From: Halorubrum kocurii JCM 14978
Lineage (GTDB): Archaea; Halobacteriota; Halobacteria; Halobacteriales; Haloferacaceae
Length of the DNA stretch: 53,409 nt
Assembly (NCBI RefSeq): GCF_000337355.1
Contig: NZ_AOJH01000027.1
Span: forward strand, 114,170-167,578
Reading direction: 5' to 3'
Part shown: piece by piece, positions 13,362 to 21,970 of the stretch
Numbering within the stretch: position 1 is the stretch's first letter
How the letters are laid out: each line of letters begins with the position of its first letter
Notes under the pieces: model-generated
What the model saw: the letters and a program-made list of their open reading frames with translations, nothing else
What the model was told of the DNA's origin: nothing
The model's database searches: none
Position numbers and translations under genes: made by a program

Positions 13362-15110
13362 CTACGCGAACGCGACCTCCCGCCGCGCGACTGCGCCGGC
13401 ACCCGCGACGGCGACCGCCAACCCGCCGAGCAGGCCGACCGGCAGGTGGACTCCGCCGCCGCGCCAGTCCGCCGCGTACGCGCGGGCGTAAAAGTCGGCA
13501 ACCGATCGGTCCTCGATCGCGAGCAGCACCTCTCTGTTCTCCGTCGCCGCGCCCTCGTTCCAGTTGAGGCTCCCGACGACGGCGGTGTCGTCGACCACGA
13601 GCCCCTTCGCGTGGACCTTCCCGAACCGGCCGCGCGGCTGCGAGACGGCCACCTCTATCGGCTCCCCGTCGAGCTCGTCGACGAGCGCGCGGTTCGTCTC
13701 TCGGTCGTACCACGCGCCGGAGACCAGGAGGTGGACGTCGACGCCGCGGTCGGCCGCTCGCCGAAGCGCGCGGACGATCCGGTTGTCCGCTCCGCCGGTC
13801 CGCGGGACCACGGCCAGCACGCGCTCGTCGGCGGCGTCGATGTGCTCGACCAGTCTGTCGGCCGCGTTTCCCGGGGTGGTCAGGAGCTCGACGTCCGCCG
13901 TCGCCGCCGCCGGCGGCTCGAACCGCGTCGGATACGACTCGTTCGCTGTCCCCGACTCGTGGAACTCGGTGTCGTTCCGGAATGACGACCACGTCCGGGC
14001 GTCGGACGCCGCGGCGTCTTCTCTGAACAGGGCGGCGAGGTCGTCCGCGGCCGGCTCGCTGCCAGTCGTCTCATCCGTGGCCGAAGACCCGGGCTCCCCG
14101 GTGACGACGCCCCAGCCGCGGTTGGTCTGACCGCCGGTGCCGGACGGCTTCCAGTTCTCCGTGAGGACGACCGCGCGGTCGTCGGCCACCGCGTACTTCG
14201 CGTGGTGGAAGCGGAACCGCTCGGGGTCGCGGTCGAGCACGCGGACCTCGACGCCGGCGGCCGCGATCCTGTCGAGGAGCCGCGCGCTGTGCGCGGAGAA
14301 CCCGCCGACCGGCGACCCCTCGAGGAGGACCCGCACGTCGACGCCGCGGTCGGCGGCCGCCACGAGGAGGTCGGCGACGCGCTCCGATCCGAGCGTGTAG
14401 CCGGCCAGAAACAGGCGATCGTCGGCGCCACGCAGCGGCTCGATCGGCATCCTCGGACTGTCCGGCAGCACGAACGGCCTCACGGTTGCGTTCTCGGTCC
14501 TGGCCACGGCCCGCGCGTCGTACCCCCGCGGTCGCCACTCGCCCCAGTCCGCGCGCCACCGATGACCCTCGGGCGCGCGGTCGTAGTCGACCACGGCGAC
14601 CGCCGTCCCGTTTCGGCGAAGCTCGATCCGGTCGCCGGACGCGGCGAGGGGGAAGTAGCCGTCGAGCGCGCGGAGTTCCGGTTCGCCAACGCCGCCGCTG
14701 CCGGCGATCGCGGTCTCGTCGTCGAGCAGCGGCGTCGTGTTCGCGGGGTCCATCGAGAGCGCGACGACGCCGCTCGCGTTCGCCGGGACCGCCGCCTCGT
14801 GGTAGCCGTCGGAGAGCGACCAGTTCCCGCGCTCGGGGAGCCGGACGACGAGGTACTCGCCGCGGTTCTCCGCCGCCGTCGGGTTCGGAAACAGCTCGAC
14901 GATCCGCGGCTGCATCGCCACGAGCGTCCGGTTCTCCGGTGCGTCGTCCGCCTGCGCAACGACGCCTCTCGGATCGGTTTCAGCGACCGCGGCGTCGGTT
15001 CCGGTGCCGGCCGCGACCGGCACGGCGGCCGTCAGCAGGAGCAACGCGAGTGCGACGGCGGTGACGCTCGCGGTCGACTCGCTCGCGGGACGGGACGAAT
15101 CGGGCGACAC
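13362..15110 (-). CDS. Secreted/membrane-anchored phospholipase D-like protein
   Basis: A 582-residue protein with an N-terminal signal peptide (hydrophobic core about 17-35) and a C-terminal membrane helix (about 553-575) followed by a short basic tail. Residues 70-195 look like a lamin-tail-type beta domain (VELFPNP, GDRIELRRNGTAV). Two phospholipase D half sites follow: HHAKYAVADD and VHAKGLVVDD, both HxK(x4)D with a downstream Asn/Glu (TENWKP; SLNWNEG). The enzyme should act outside the cell, anchored by its C-terminus, on phosphodiesters such as lipids or nucleic acid; the substrate is unknown. The combination resembles annotated haloarchaeal PLD-domain proteins. It converges with the RecJ-like gene, 31 bp apart. 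Confidence 0.85.
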   Translation of the reverse strand: MSPDSSRPASESTASVTAVALALLLLTAAVPVAAGTGTDAAVAETDPRGVVAQADDAPENRTLVAMQPRIVELFPNPTAAENRGEYLVVRLPERGNWSLSDGYHEAAVPANASGVVALSMDPANTTPLLDDETAIAGSGGVGEPELRALDGYFPLAASGDRIELRRNGTAVAVVDYDRAPEGHRWRADWGEWRPRGYDARAVARTENATVRPFVLPDSPRMPIEPLRGADDRLFLAGYTLGSERVADLLVAAADRGVDVRVLLEGSPVGGFSAHSARLLDRIAAAGVEVRVLDRDPERFRFHHAKYAVADDRAVVLTENWKPSGTGGQTNRGWGVVTGEPGSSATDETTGSEPAADDLAALFREDAAASDARTWSSFRNDTEFHESGTANESYPTRFEPPAAATADVELLTTPGNAADRLVEHIDAADERVLAVVPRTGGADNRIVRALRRAADRGVDVHLLVSGAWYDRETNRALVDELDGEPIEVAVSQPRGRFGKVHAKGLVVDDTAVVGSLNWNEGAATENREVLLAIEDRSVADFYARAYAADWRGGGVHLPVGLLGGLAVAVAGAGAVARREVAFA

Positions 15111-15182
15111 GGGCGATCTGCCCGCGGCATCGGATAAGAACGGTCGGTCGAACGGCGGCCGGGACCTCGAGTGGTCTGCGCT

Positions 15183-16631
15183 TCAGGCGGTCGCCGACGC
15201 CTCGTCGAGCGCGCGCTCGGCCTTTTCGGCCTCGGTGGAGACGATGAAGGAGTGCTCGTCGCCGTACTCGGCGACCGCTTCGAGCGCCTCGCGCGTGCCG
15301 ATCTGGCGGAGCGCCCAGCCGGCGGCCGCGCGGACGTCATCCGAGTCGTCCTCTGCGAGCGCGTCGGCGAGAGGATCGACCGCGCGAGTGTCCCCGATGA
15401 GCCCGAGCGCGCGGGCGGCGTGGGGGCGCACGAGCTCCTCGGTGTCGCCCTCGGGGTCTAACTGGTTCGCGAGCGGCTGGACCGCCTCCGCGGCGCCGAT
15501 CTCGCCGAGGGCCTTGAACACGGTCTTCTGGAGCTGCGGGTTCGACCCCTCTGGGACGTACTCGACGAGCGTCTCCGTCGCCTCGTCGGCGGCCATCTTG
15601 CCGAGAATACGGATGGCCGGCTGGTCGCGCTTCTCGGCGCGGCCGAGCATCTTCTCGACCGACGCCTCGGTCTTCCCGCGTTTCCCCATGCGCTCGAACG
15701 CTTCGAGACAGTGGCGCTCCATGAAGTCGGACTGCAGCGAGTCGAGCGCCAGCAGGATCATGTCGACGTTGCCGCGCGCCTCGTGCTCCTTCAGCGCGGC
15801 CCACTCGACCGGGAAGTCCTTGTAGTGGCCGAGCACGTCGTAGTACCCCTGCGCGCGGAGCTGCTCGTGCGTTTCGAGGTCGTCCCACTCCTCGGCCTCG
15901 TCGAGCCCCGCTTCGAGATCGTCGGTCGCGTCGAGCAGGGCCGCGATCGTTTCGGCGTCGTCGTCGGGGTCGAGGTCGGCGTCCGCGACCGCCTCAGCCA
16001 CGGCGTCGAGCGCCTCGACGAGGTCGTCGATCCGGTCGCCGTCGCCCCGGTCCTCGTCGGCAGCCTCGTCGCCCGCGCTGGCCGGGTCCGTCTCGACGGT
16101 GTCCGGGCCGATGTCGCCCGCGTCGACCTCGTCGTCGACGGCGTCCGCGGCCGCGTCGACGAACGCGACCACCGCGTCCGCGGCGTCGTCGCGACCGGCG
16201 GCGGTCCACTCGGTGTCTTCGAGCGTCGACGCCGCCGCCTCGATCGCGTCGACCACGTCGTCGGCGTAGGGGCCACGGGCCTCCTCGACGCCGTCGCGGA
16301 GCTCCGAGATCCGGCCTTCGAGGTCGCCGCGCGGGTCGTCGGCGTCCTCGTCGTCCTCGTCCGGCTCGGGGAGATCGGCCTCGTCGAGCCCCGCTTCGGC
16401 GTCGTCGAGGAGGGCCTCGATGTCGTCGAGGTCCGCCTCGGTCTCGGCGCCGTCGAGGCGCTCCGCGATCTCGTCGAGGTACTCGTTCAGGGACTCCTCG
16501 GTCGCTTCGTCGGGAAGCGTCGGCGCGGCGGCCGCGTCCGTCGACTCGCCGGCGCCGCCCGCCTCCTCCGCGTCGTCCGCGGCGTCGGCCCCCTCGGAGG
16601 CGTCGGCCGGGTCGTCGTCGCCGTTGCTCAT
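15183..16631 (-). CDS. HEAT-repeat protein with long acidic N-terminal half
   Basis: A 482-residue protein. The first half (1-230) is extremely rich in Asp, Glu and Ala, with helical heptad-like stretches and little else. Residues 255-482 form HEAT/PBS-lyase-type repeats, seen as recurring pairs such as ARALGLIGDTRAVDPLADAL and AGWALRQIGTREALEAVAEYG. HEAT arrays act as protein-protein scaffolds; no catalytic residues are seen. I prefer the ATG at 16631 over the one at 16658 because a TATA-like CTTAAT on the minus strand (about 16657-16662) would place the transcription start near 16633, making the inner ATG leaderless. Function unknown. Confidence 0.82.
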   Translation of the reverse strand: MSNGDDDPADASEGADAADDAEEAGGAGESTDAAAAPTLPDEATEESLNEYLDEIAERLDGAETEADLDDIEALLDDAEAGLDEADLPEPDEDDEDADDPRGDLEGRISELRDGVEEARGPYADDVVDAIEAAASTLEDTEWTAAGRDDAADAVVAFVDAAADAVDDEVDAGDIGPDTVETDPASAGDEAADEDRGDGDRIDDLVEALDAVAEAVADADLDPDDDAETIAALLDATDDLEAGLDEAEEWDDLETHEQLRAQGYYDVLGHYKDFPVEWAALKEHEARGNVDMILLALDSLQSDFMERHCLEAFERMGKRGKTEASVEKMLGRAEKRDQPAIRILGKMAADEATETLVEYVPEGSNPQLQKTVFKALGEIGAAEAVQPLANQLDPEGDTEELVRPHAARALGLIGDTRAVDPLADALAEDDSDDVRAAAGWALRQIGTREALEAVAEYGDEHSFIVSTEAEKAERALDEASATA

Positions 16632-16812
16632 ACACCACGAACTGCGCGCGTAGTCCATTAAGACGTTTCCCTTCTCGGGCGGGGCGGAACGCGTCGTGAT
16701 CGCCGCCCGACCGGACGGTCGAGTCGCAGCCGAACTCGGCCGCGGCGAGCGAGACCTGACGGTGACGCTGGACCGAGGCGTGCTCGCCGATCAGCGCGAA
16801 CTTGTCGGCGCT

Positions 16813-16880
16813 GTGTCAAACACTGAAAAATAATTTTCTATATCTAAAAATCTGATTCATTCTGTGAAAACTATTAAGTG
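16813..16880 (+). promoter_or_regulatory. AT-rich promoter/operator region of dpsA
   Basis: The 275-bp spacer between the HEAT gene and dpsA ends in a very AT-rich patch. It includes GTGT-CAA-ACAC (16813-16823), the symmetric AAAATAATTTT (16827-16837), and the TATA box TATTAAGT (16872-16879) about 30 bp before the dpsA ATG. Dps genes are typically controlled by iron- or peroxide-responsive repressors (DtxR/Idr type in haloarchaea), so one of these repeats may be their operator; which one is not determinable by eye. Confidence 0.55.
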
Positions 16881-16906
16881 GGTCGCGCGCGTACGTTCAT
16901 ACAGAC

Positions 16907-17455
16907 ATGAGCACCCAGAAAGAGGCTCGTCAACGCTACGGCGACGTCCACGAGAGCGAAGCGCTCCGCATTCCCGAAGAGAAGGCCGAACAGCTCGTCG
17001 ACGCGCTCAACAGCGACCTCGCGGCCACCTACGTCCTCTACCACCAGGTGAAAAAGCACCACTGGCTCGTCGAGGGCGCCGAGTTCCACGACATCCACGA
17101 GTACCTCGGCGAGGTCGCGGCCGACCTGGAAGAGGGTGCCGACATGATCGCCGAGCGCGCGCAGGCGATCGGTGGCGTGCCCCTCTCGGGCGGCGCGAAC
17201 TACGAGGAGCACGCGCCCGTGAGCCCCGAGGACGCCGACGCCTACGACATCCGCACCTCGCTGGAGAACGACCTGGCGATCTTCGGCGACATCACCGAGC
17301 AGCTCCGCGAGCACATCCAGCTCGCCAACAACCTCGGCGACTACAACACCGAAGAGCAGCTCCGCGACATCCTCGAAGACGTCGAGGAGCACGGCCACCA
17401 CATCGAGCACTACCTCGAGGACGACACCCTCGTCACGCAGGGCACGCTCGAGTAA
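16907..17455 (+). CDS. dpsA: DpsA, iron-storing DNA-protection ferritin-like protein
   Basis: A 182-residue Dps protein forming 12-subunit cages that oxidise Fe(II) with peroxide and store iron. Ferroxidase-centre residues at the dimer interface are visible: the histidines in YVLYHQVKKHHWLVEG (helix A) and the acidic residues in FHDIHEYLGEVAADLEEGAD (helix B). The sequence matches the well-studied Halobacterium DpsA in length and order. Upstream is an AT-rich control region with a TATA box; downstream, a run of five T's at 17507-17511 could end transcription. Monocistronic. Expression is probably iron- and oxidant-dependent, by family knowledge. Confidence 0.95.
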   Translation: MSTQKEARQRYGDVHESEALRIPEEKAEQLVDALNSDLAATYVLYHQVKKHHWLVEGAEFHDIHEYLGEVAADLEEGADMIAERAQAIGGVPLSGGANYEEHAPVSPEDADAYDIRTSLENDLAIFGDITEQLREHIQLANNLGDYNTEEQLRDILEDVEEHGHHIEHYLEDDTLVTQGTLE

Positions 17456-17506
17456 ACGTCGCCGACCCCACGGGAGCCGGACCTCCGGTCGTAGCCCGAA
17501 AATCCC

Positions 17507-17511
17507 TTTTT
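17507..17511 (+). terminator. Possible U-tract terminator after dpsA
   Basis: A TTTTT run lies about 50 bp after the dpsA stop in an otherwise GC-rich stretch. Archaeal RNA polymerase stops at U-rich tracts without needing a hairpin. The tract is short, so this is a weak call. Confidence 0.35.
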
Positions 17512-17639
17512 GGTCGAAATAGCGGCCCACTGCAGGCGTCTCGATCGACTCCGAGAGCGGCTGTTGCAGATCGGCGGCAGCGATGAGACACTTATACCCC
17601 GTGACCCACTTCGACGGAGCCGTCTCGCAACCGGCCTCG

Positions 17640-18077
17640 CTACCGACCGGACTCGTAGAACTCCTCGCGGTACACCCGTCCGAACGCGTTCCGACGGAGG
17701 GTGCTGGCGGCCGCGTCCGGCTCCTCTTGATACGTCGCCGCGATCACAGTGTCGGCGAAGGGGATCGGGTGCCACACGACGTTGTCCACGTTGTCGGAGC
17801 CGATCCGAACCACGTCGTCCTCGTCGAACTCGCTTCCGGCGAGCCACTCGTCGAACTCGCTCTCCTCGCCCACGTGGACGGCGAGCAGCTCGGCGAACGT
17901 CGCGTCACGCGCCGTCCGGATCACCTCGGGCGTGACTCGCTCGTCGTACTCGTCGGCGCCGAACGACATCGCCTTCGTCGCCTCGCGGACGACGACCTGT
18001 GCGACCGGCCCGACCTCCTCGTAGCGTTCGAGCGCGTCGGCGCGCGTCTCCGGAGCGAACGTCCCTCTGGTGTGCAT
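17640..18077 (-). CDS. Haloarchaeal conserved protein (DUF5809-like)
   Basis: A 145-residue acidic, cytoplasmic protein with mixed alpha/beta character and no cysteine or catalytic motif. Recognisable conserved-looking patches are QVVVREATKAMSFGADEYDERV, WHPIPFADTVIAATYQEEP and the C-terminal AFGRVYREEFYE. It matches in style a haloarchaea-specific family, probably DUF5809, that travels with the zinc-finger gene just upstream (37 bp spacing), so the two likely form an operon. Function unknown. The family number is from memory and less certain than the existence of the gene. Confidence 0.72.
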   Translation of the reverse strand: MHTRGTFAPETRADALERYEEVGPVAQVVVREATKAMSFGADEYDERVTPEVIRTARDATFAELLAVHVGEESEFDEWLAGSEFDEDDVVRIGSDNVDNVVWHPIPFADTVIAATYQEEPDAAASTLRRNAFGRVYREEFYESGR

Positions 18078-18114
18078 ACCCGCCTGTTCGCCGTCGACTA
18101 AAAAGGGCGTTCCG

Positions 18115-18585
18115 TTACGCAGACGAGTCGTCGCCGGCGGTCGAGTCGCTCTCGCCGCCCTCGTCGTCGCCCGCCTCCCGCGCCATCTCGCGGGCCTCGC
18201 GGATCGCCTCGGCCACCTCCGGATCGGCGTCGCCGGCAGCGTCGACCGCGCCCGGACCGTCGCCCGCAGCGTGCTCGTGACCGGCGTGTCCGTGACCTGG
18301 GTGGTCGTGACCGCTCGAGCCGACGCCGTCGTGCGCGCCGAGATCGACGTCCGGGCGCCCGCGGTCGACGGTGTCCTCGAACACCTCGTGGTATTCGGCG
18401 TCCTCGGCGTGGGGCGTCACCTCGGCCGCGAGCCCCGCGGGCTCCCGGTCGCTCCAGTCCGGTACGCGGTCGTCGAGCCACGTCTCGTGGTCGCCGCCGT
18501 GTAGCATCGCCGTGAACGCGAGGTGGTGCGCGAGGTGTTCGCCGTCGCGCTGCGGCGTCTCGCACACCGGACACGCGTATCCCAT
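18115..18585 (-). CDS. Haloarchaeal zinc-finger protein (DUF5810-like)
   Basis: A 156-residue protein. The N-terminal 35 residues form a C2H2-like zinc finger: [19 protein letters not shown], then a conserved acidic middle with several histidines ([15 protein letters not shown]). Residues 90-115 are a His/Gly-rich low-complexity stretch ([13 protein letters not shown]) that could bind metals, and the remainder is an acidic disordered tail. It appears to be the DUF5810-type partner of the gene downstream. It is transcribed divergently from aIF2-gamma across a 187-bp spacer. A nucleic-acid or metal-sensing role is possible; nothing in the sequence decides it. Confidence 0.72.
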   Translation of the reverse strand: MGYACPVCETPQRDGEHLAHHLAFTAMLHGGDHETWLDDRVPDWSDREPAGLAAEVTPHAEDAEYHEVFEDTVDRGRPDVDLGAHDGVGSSGHDHPGHGHAGHEHAAGDGPGAVDAAGDADPEVAEAIREAREMAREAGDDEGGESDSTAGDDSSA

Positions 18586-18712
18586 TGTGGCGCGTTGTAC
18601 GGCCGTGGGCCATAAATCGGCGTCGAACCGGAGGCGTCTCGGCTCGCCTTCGACGGCGACGCTAGGGGTTGTCGCCGTTTCGGCCGCGGGGGTCTCTCGC
18701 CACTATAACAGC

Positions 18713-18768
18713 AACTTTATCACTCGCACGGGGCGAATTTCCGGTAAGACTACTCCGTTAGGAGGTCC
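18713..18768 (+). promoter_or_regulatory. Promoter and Shine-Dalgarno of aIF2-gamma
   Basis: A TATA-like ACTTTAT (18714-18720) would start transcription near 18745, leaving a short leader. GGAGGT at 18761-18766 lies 6 bases before the GTG at 18773, an unusually strong Shine-Dalgarno for haloarchaea, and it decides this start over the far-upstream in-frame extension. Confidence 0.65.
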
Positions 18769-18772
18769 AACA

Positions 18773-20017
18773 GTGACTGAAGCCAACACACAACCGGAGG
18801 TGAACATCGGTCTCGTCGGTCACGTCGACCACGGGAAGACGACGCTCGTGCAGGCGTTGTCCGGCTCGTGGACCGACCAGCACAGCGAGGAAATGAAACG
18901 CGGTATCTCGATCCGGCTGGGGTACGCGGACGCGACGTTCCGGCGCTGTCCCGGCGTCGACGCGCCCGAGTGTTACACCGTCGACGAGGAGTGCGAGGAC
19001 GGCTCCGAGAGCGAGCCGATCCGGACGGTCTCGTTCGTCGACGCGCCGGGCCACGAGACGCTGATGGCGACGATGCTCTCCGGCGCCTCGATCATGGACG
19101 GGGCCGTGCTGGTCGTGAGCGCGACCGAGGACGTCCCCCAGGCGCAGACGGAAGAGCACCTGATGGCGCTCGACCTCATCGGGATCGAGAACATCGTCAT
19201 CGCGCAGAACAAGGTCGACCTGGTCGACCGCGACCGCGCCGTCGACAACTACCGGCAGATCCAGGAGTTCGTCGAGGGCACCGTCGCGGAGGACGCGCCG
19301 ATCGTCCCCGTCTCCGCGCAGCAGGAGGTCAACATGGACCTCCTCATCGACGCGATCGAGACCGAGATCCCGACCCCCGACCGCGATCCCGGCGAGAGCG
19401 CCCGCATGTACGCGGCCCGCTCGTTCGACATCAATCGCCCGGGCGCGAACGCGGCGGAGCTCAAGGGCGGCGTCGTGGGCGGCTCGCTGGTCAGCGGCGA
19501 GCTGTCCGTCGGCGACGGGCTGGAGATCCGACCCGGCCGCGAGGTCGAGGAGGAGGGCCAGACCGAGTGGCGCCCCCTCGAAACCACGGTGCGCTCGCTG
19601 CAGGCCGGCAGCAACGACGTCGAGTCCGCCCGACCGGGCGGGCTGCTCGGCGTCGGGACCGGACTCGACCCGAGCCTGACGAAGGGCGACGCGCTCGCGG
19701 GGCAGGTCGCCGGCGAGCCCGGGACGCTCCCCCCGACGCGCAACGAGTTCGAGATGCAGGTCGACCTCCTCGACCGCGTCGTCGGGAAGGAGGACGACGA
19801 GAGCGGCGAGAGCGACATCGAGGAGATCAACACCGGCGAGCCGCTGATGCTCACGGTCGGCACCGCGACGACGGTCGGCGCGGTGACGAGCGCGCGCGAC
19901 GGCGAGTGCGAGGTGAGCCTCAAGCGACCGGTGTGCGCCGAGGAGGGCGCACAGATCGCGATCAACCGGCGCGTCGGCGCGCGCTGGCGGCTCATCGGCG
20001 TCGGGACGCTGTCGTAG
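18773..20017 (+). CDS. eif2g: Translation initiation factor aIF2 subunit gamma
   Basis: A 414-residue GTPase starting at GTG with a Shine-Dalgarno. G motifs are visible in order: G1 GHVDHGKTT (16-24), switch region [11 protein letters not shown]3 DAPGH, G4 NKVD and G5 SAQ. A zinc-knuckle-like insertion carries C (RRCPG), C (PECYT) and C (EECED). Beta-barrel domains II and III follow. It carries Met-tRNAi to the small ribosomal subunit. It heads the archaeal cluster with PIN, Rpo7, Spt4 and dephospho-CoA kinase; the next gene begins 1 nt after its stop. Its acidic loops ([11 protein letters not shown]) are typical halophilic adaptation. Confidence 0.96.
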   Translation: MTEANTQPEVNIGLVGHVDHGKTTLVQALSGSWTDQHSEEMKRGISIRLGYADATFRRCPGVDAPECYTVDEECEDGSESEPIRTVSFVDAPGHETLMATMLSGASIMDGAVLVVSATEDVPQAQTEEHLMALDLIGIENIVIAQNKVDLVDRDRAVDNYRQIQEFVEGTVAEDAPIVPVSAQQEVNMDLLIDAIETEIPTPDRDPGESARMYAARSFDINRPGANAAELKGGVVGGSLVSGELSVGDGLEIRPGREVEEEGQTEWRPLETTVRSLQAGSNDVESARPGGLLGVGTGLDPSLTKGDALAGQVAGEPGTLPPTRNEFEMQVDLLDRVVGKEDDESGESDIEEINTGEPLMLTVGTATTVGAVTSARDGECEVSLKRPVCAEEGAQIAINRRVGARWRLIGVGTLS

Positions 20018-20018
20018 C

Positions 20019-20507
20019 GTGACCGACACCGCCCGCCCGGACGGATCGGACGCCGACCGCAGTGGCGGCGGCACCGATGCCGACGACGCCCGTCCCGAGG
20101 CGCTCACCGGAGACGGCCCCGGCGGCGCGCCGGTCGTCGCGCTCGACGCGAGCGCGCTGATGGCGCCGGTCGAGGCGAACCTGCGGCTGTTCGAAGAGCT
20201 CGACCGGCTCCTCGGGGGCTACGAGGCCGTGGTCCCGACCGCGGTCGTGTCGGAGTTAGACCGGCTGCAGGGCGGGAACGGCGCGGAGGCGACCGCGGCG
20301 AGCGTGGGCGCGGACCTCGCGACGCGGGCGGAGGAGGCCGAGACGGACGAATCGTACGCCGACGACGCGCTCGTCGAACTGGTCACCGAGGGCCGGGTCG
20401 ACGGCGTCGTCACCAACGATCGACCGCTGGCGAATCGGGTGCTGGAGGCGGGCGCACCAGTAATCGGTTTAAGGGGTCGGAACACACTGGCGATAACGGA
20501 ACCCTAG
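20019..20507 (+). CDS. PIN-domain ribonuclease-like protein
   Basis: A 162-residue protein with a disordered Asp/Gly-rich N-terminus (1-37) and a PIN domain. Acidic metal-binding residues are seen at VALDASALM (Asp near 43), VVSELDRL (Glu/Asp), and TNDRPLAN (Asp near 137). The order matches PIN ribonucleases of the FCF1/UTP24-like group that archaea place between aIF2-gamma and Rpo7, suggesting a housekeeping RNA-processing role rather than a toxin; no antitoxin gene is present. Translation starts at GTG, 1 nt after the aIF2-gamma stop. Confidence 0.85.
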   Translation: MTDTARPDGSDADRSGGGTDADDARPEALTGDGPGGAPVVALDASALMAPVEANLRLFEELDRLLGGYEAVVPTAVVSELDRLQGGNGAEATAASVGADLATRAEEAETDESYADDALVELVTEGRVDGVVTNDRPLANRVLEAGAPVIGLRGRNTLAITEP

Positions 20508-20529
20508 CGGACGCGGACAACCAACGAAT

Positions 20530-21105
20530 ATGTACAAACGAGTTCGACTCAAGGATACGGTCGAGGTACCGCCGAAACACCTGGCGGACGTCACCGACGA
20601 GCGGGTGAAAGCCCTGCTGCAGGACAAACTGGAAGGACGAATGGACGAGGACGTGGGCAGCGTCGTGAGCGTCATCGAGGTCCACGACATCGGCGACGGC
20701 GCGGTGTTGCACAACCGCCCCGGCGTCTACTACGAGGCGGAGTTCGACGCGCTGACCTACGACCCCGACATGCAGGAGGTCGCCGACGGCACGGTCGTCG
20801 AGACGGTCGAGTTCGGCGCCTTCGTCGGGATCGGCCCGGTCGACGGTCTGCTGCACGTCTCGCAGATCACCGACGAGTACCTCACGTTCGACGGGGCGAA
20901 CCAGCAGCTCGCCTCCTCGGACTCCGACAAGACCCTCGGCGTCGACGACGCCGTTCGGGTGCGCGTGGTGACCAAGAGCATCGACGAGCGCAACCCCCGC
21001 GACTCGAAGATCGGGCTCACCGCGAAACAGCCCGGGCTCGGGAAACACGAGTGGCTGGAGGGCCAGCGACAACACCGCGAGCAGACCGGTGAGGAGGCCG
21101 ACTGA
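20530..21105 (+). CDS. rpo7: RNA polymerase subunit Rpo7 (E')
   Basis: A 191-residue protein with the conserved N-terminal RNP-like tip domain (MYKRVRLKDTVEVPP) and a C-terminal S1/OB domain (VETVEFGAFVGIGPVDGLLHVSQI). Together with Rpo4 it forms the polymerase stalk that binds nascent RNA and aids promoter opening. It overlaps the Spt4 gene by one base (TGATG). A TATA-like GTTTAAGG at about 20466-20473 inside the end of the PIN gene could give the downstream genes an internal promoter. Confidence 0.96.
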   Translation: MYKRVRLKDTVEVPPKHLADVTDERVKALLQDKLEGRMDEDVGSVVSVIEVHDIGDGAVLHNRPGVYYEAEFDALTYDPDMQEVADGTVVETVEFGAFVGIGPVDGLLHVSQITDEYLTFDGANQQLASSDSDKTLGVDDAVRVRVVTKSIDERNPRDSKIGLTAKQPGLGKHEWLEGQRQHREQTGEEAD

Positions 21106-21302
21106 TGGCCGAGGACCGCCTGGCGTGTCGTGAGTGCCACCACGTCAACGACCCCGACTCACAGACCTGCGAACACTGCGGGTCGTCGTCGCTCACCGAG
21201 GACTGGGCGGGCTACGTCATCATCACTCAGCCCGAGGAGAGCCAGATCGCCGAGGAGATGAACGTCACGAAGGCCGGCTCGTACGCGCTGAAGGTCCGAT
21301 AA
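21105..21302 (+). CDS. spt4: Transcription elongation factor Spt4 (RpoE'')
   Basis: A 65-residue zinc-ribbon protein with two cysteine pairs, CRECH (residues 8-11) and CEHCG (22-25), followed by DWAGYVIITQPEESQIA, the Spt5-contact region. Spt4 pairs with Spt5 and clamps RNA polymerase for processive elongation. It overlaps rpo7 by one base, showing tight coupling with a polymerase subunit gene as in other archaea. Confidence 0.95.
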   Translation: MAEDRLACRECHHVNDPDSQTCEHCGSSSLTEDWAGYVIITQPEESQIAEEMNVTKAGSYALKVR

Positions 21303-21350
21303 GACGCCGTTTTCCGGTGACGGCCCCGGTTTCGACCACCACTTTACCAC

Positions 21351-21929
21351 ATGCTCACGCTTCCCGACTCCCTGCGCGACGCGTTCAAGGAACCGCTCGG
21401 CCCGGTGACGACCGACGCCGACGAGCTGCTCGCGGCCGCGGCGGAGACCCGCGGCGAGCGGATCGCGCCCGACGCCTCCGTCATCGCGGTTGGGGACGTG
21501 GTCACGTACCACCTGCGAGAGGCGGGCCGCGTTCCCGACGTCGCGCTGGTAGACGGAAAGACCGAGCGCGAGGCGGTCGACCCCGCGATCGAGTCAGCGC
21601 TCGCGGCCGCTGACGACCGACGAATCGCCGTGGAGAACCCCGCTGCGTCGCTGTCGGTGGAGCTGCTCGAGGCGCTCGGGGAGGCGCTCTCCGACGCCGA
21701 CCCGGTCATCATCGAGGTGACCGGCGAGGAGGATCTGGCCGCCCTGCCGGCGATCCTCGCCGCGCCCGACGGCGCCAGCGTCGTCTACGGTCAGCCCGGC
21801 GAGGGGATGGTCCGCGTCGCGGTCACGCCGGAATCCCGAGCGGAGGCGCGAGAGCTCTTCGAGGCGCTCGACGGCGACGTCGAGGCGGCGTACGAGGCGC
21901 TCGGGGCCGCCCCCGAGGACGGTCGGTAG
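21351..21929 (+). CDS. GTP-dependent dephospho-CoA kinase (DUF359 family)
   Basis: A 192-residue protein matching archaeal GTP-dependent dephospho-CoA kinase: conserved GDVVTYHL (about 48-55), LVDGKTER (66-73), NPAASLSVEL and the acidic VTGEEDLAALPAIL region. It phosphorylates dephospho-CoA with GTP in the last step of CoA synthesis. The gene keeps the position it has in many archaea, after Spt4 and before ribosomal S24e. A short T-poor spacer with ACTTTACC (21340-21347) precedes it, so it may be read mainly from the upstream operon. Confidence 0.9.
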   Translation: MLTLPDSLRDAFKEPLGPVTTDADELLAAAAETRGERIAPDASVIAVGDVVTYHLREAGRVPDVALVDGKTEREAVDPAIESALAAADDRRIAVENPAASLSVELLEALGEALSDADPVIIEVTGEEDLAALPAILAAPDGASVVYGQPGEGMVRVAVTPESRAEARELFEALDGDVEAAYEALGAAPEDGR

Positions 21930-21970
21930 CCGAAGACGGCCGACCCCTGAGATTTTGGAGCCGATCCGCG

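Noticed and set aside
16632-16658. Upstream ATG for the HEAT-repeat protein
   Set aside because: The TATA element overlaps that ATG, so it would not be on the mRNA; the inner ATG at 16631 fits a leaderless start and has a typical MSNGDDD opening.
17583-18101. 172-codon plus-strand frame opposite the DUF5809-like gene, preceded by a TATA-like CTTATAC
   Set aside because: The protein is Arg/Val/Leu-rich with no acidic bias, and the minus-strand gene explains the conservation-like codon pattern.
20019-20507. VapC-type toxin
   Set aside because: It has a PIN domain, but no antitoxin gene is adjacent and the position between aIF2-gamma and Rpo7 is a conserved housekeeping location.
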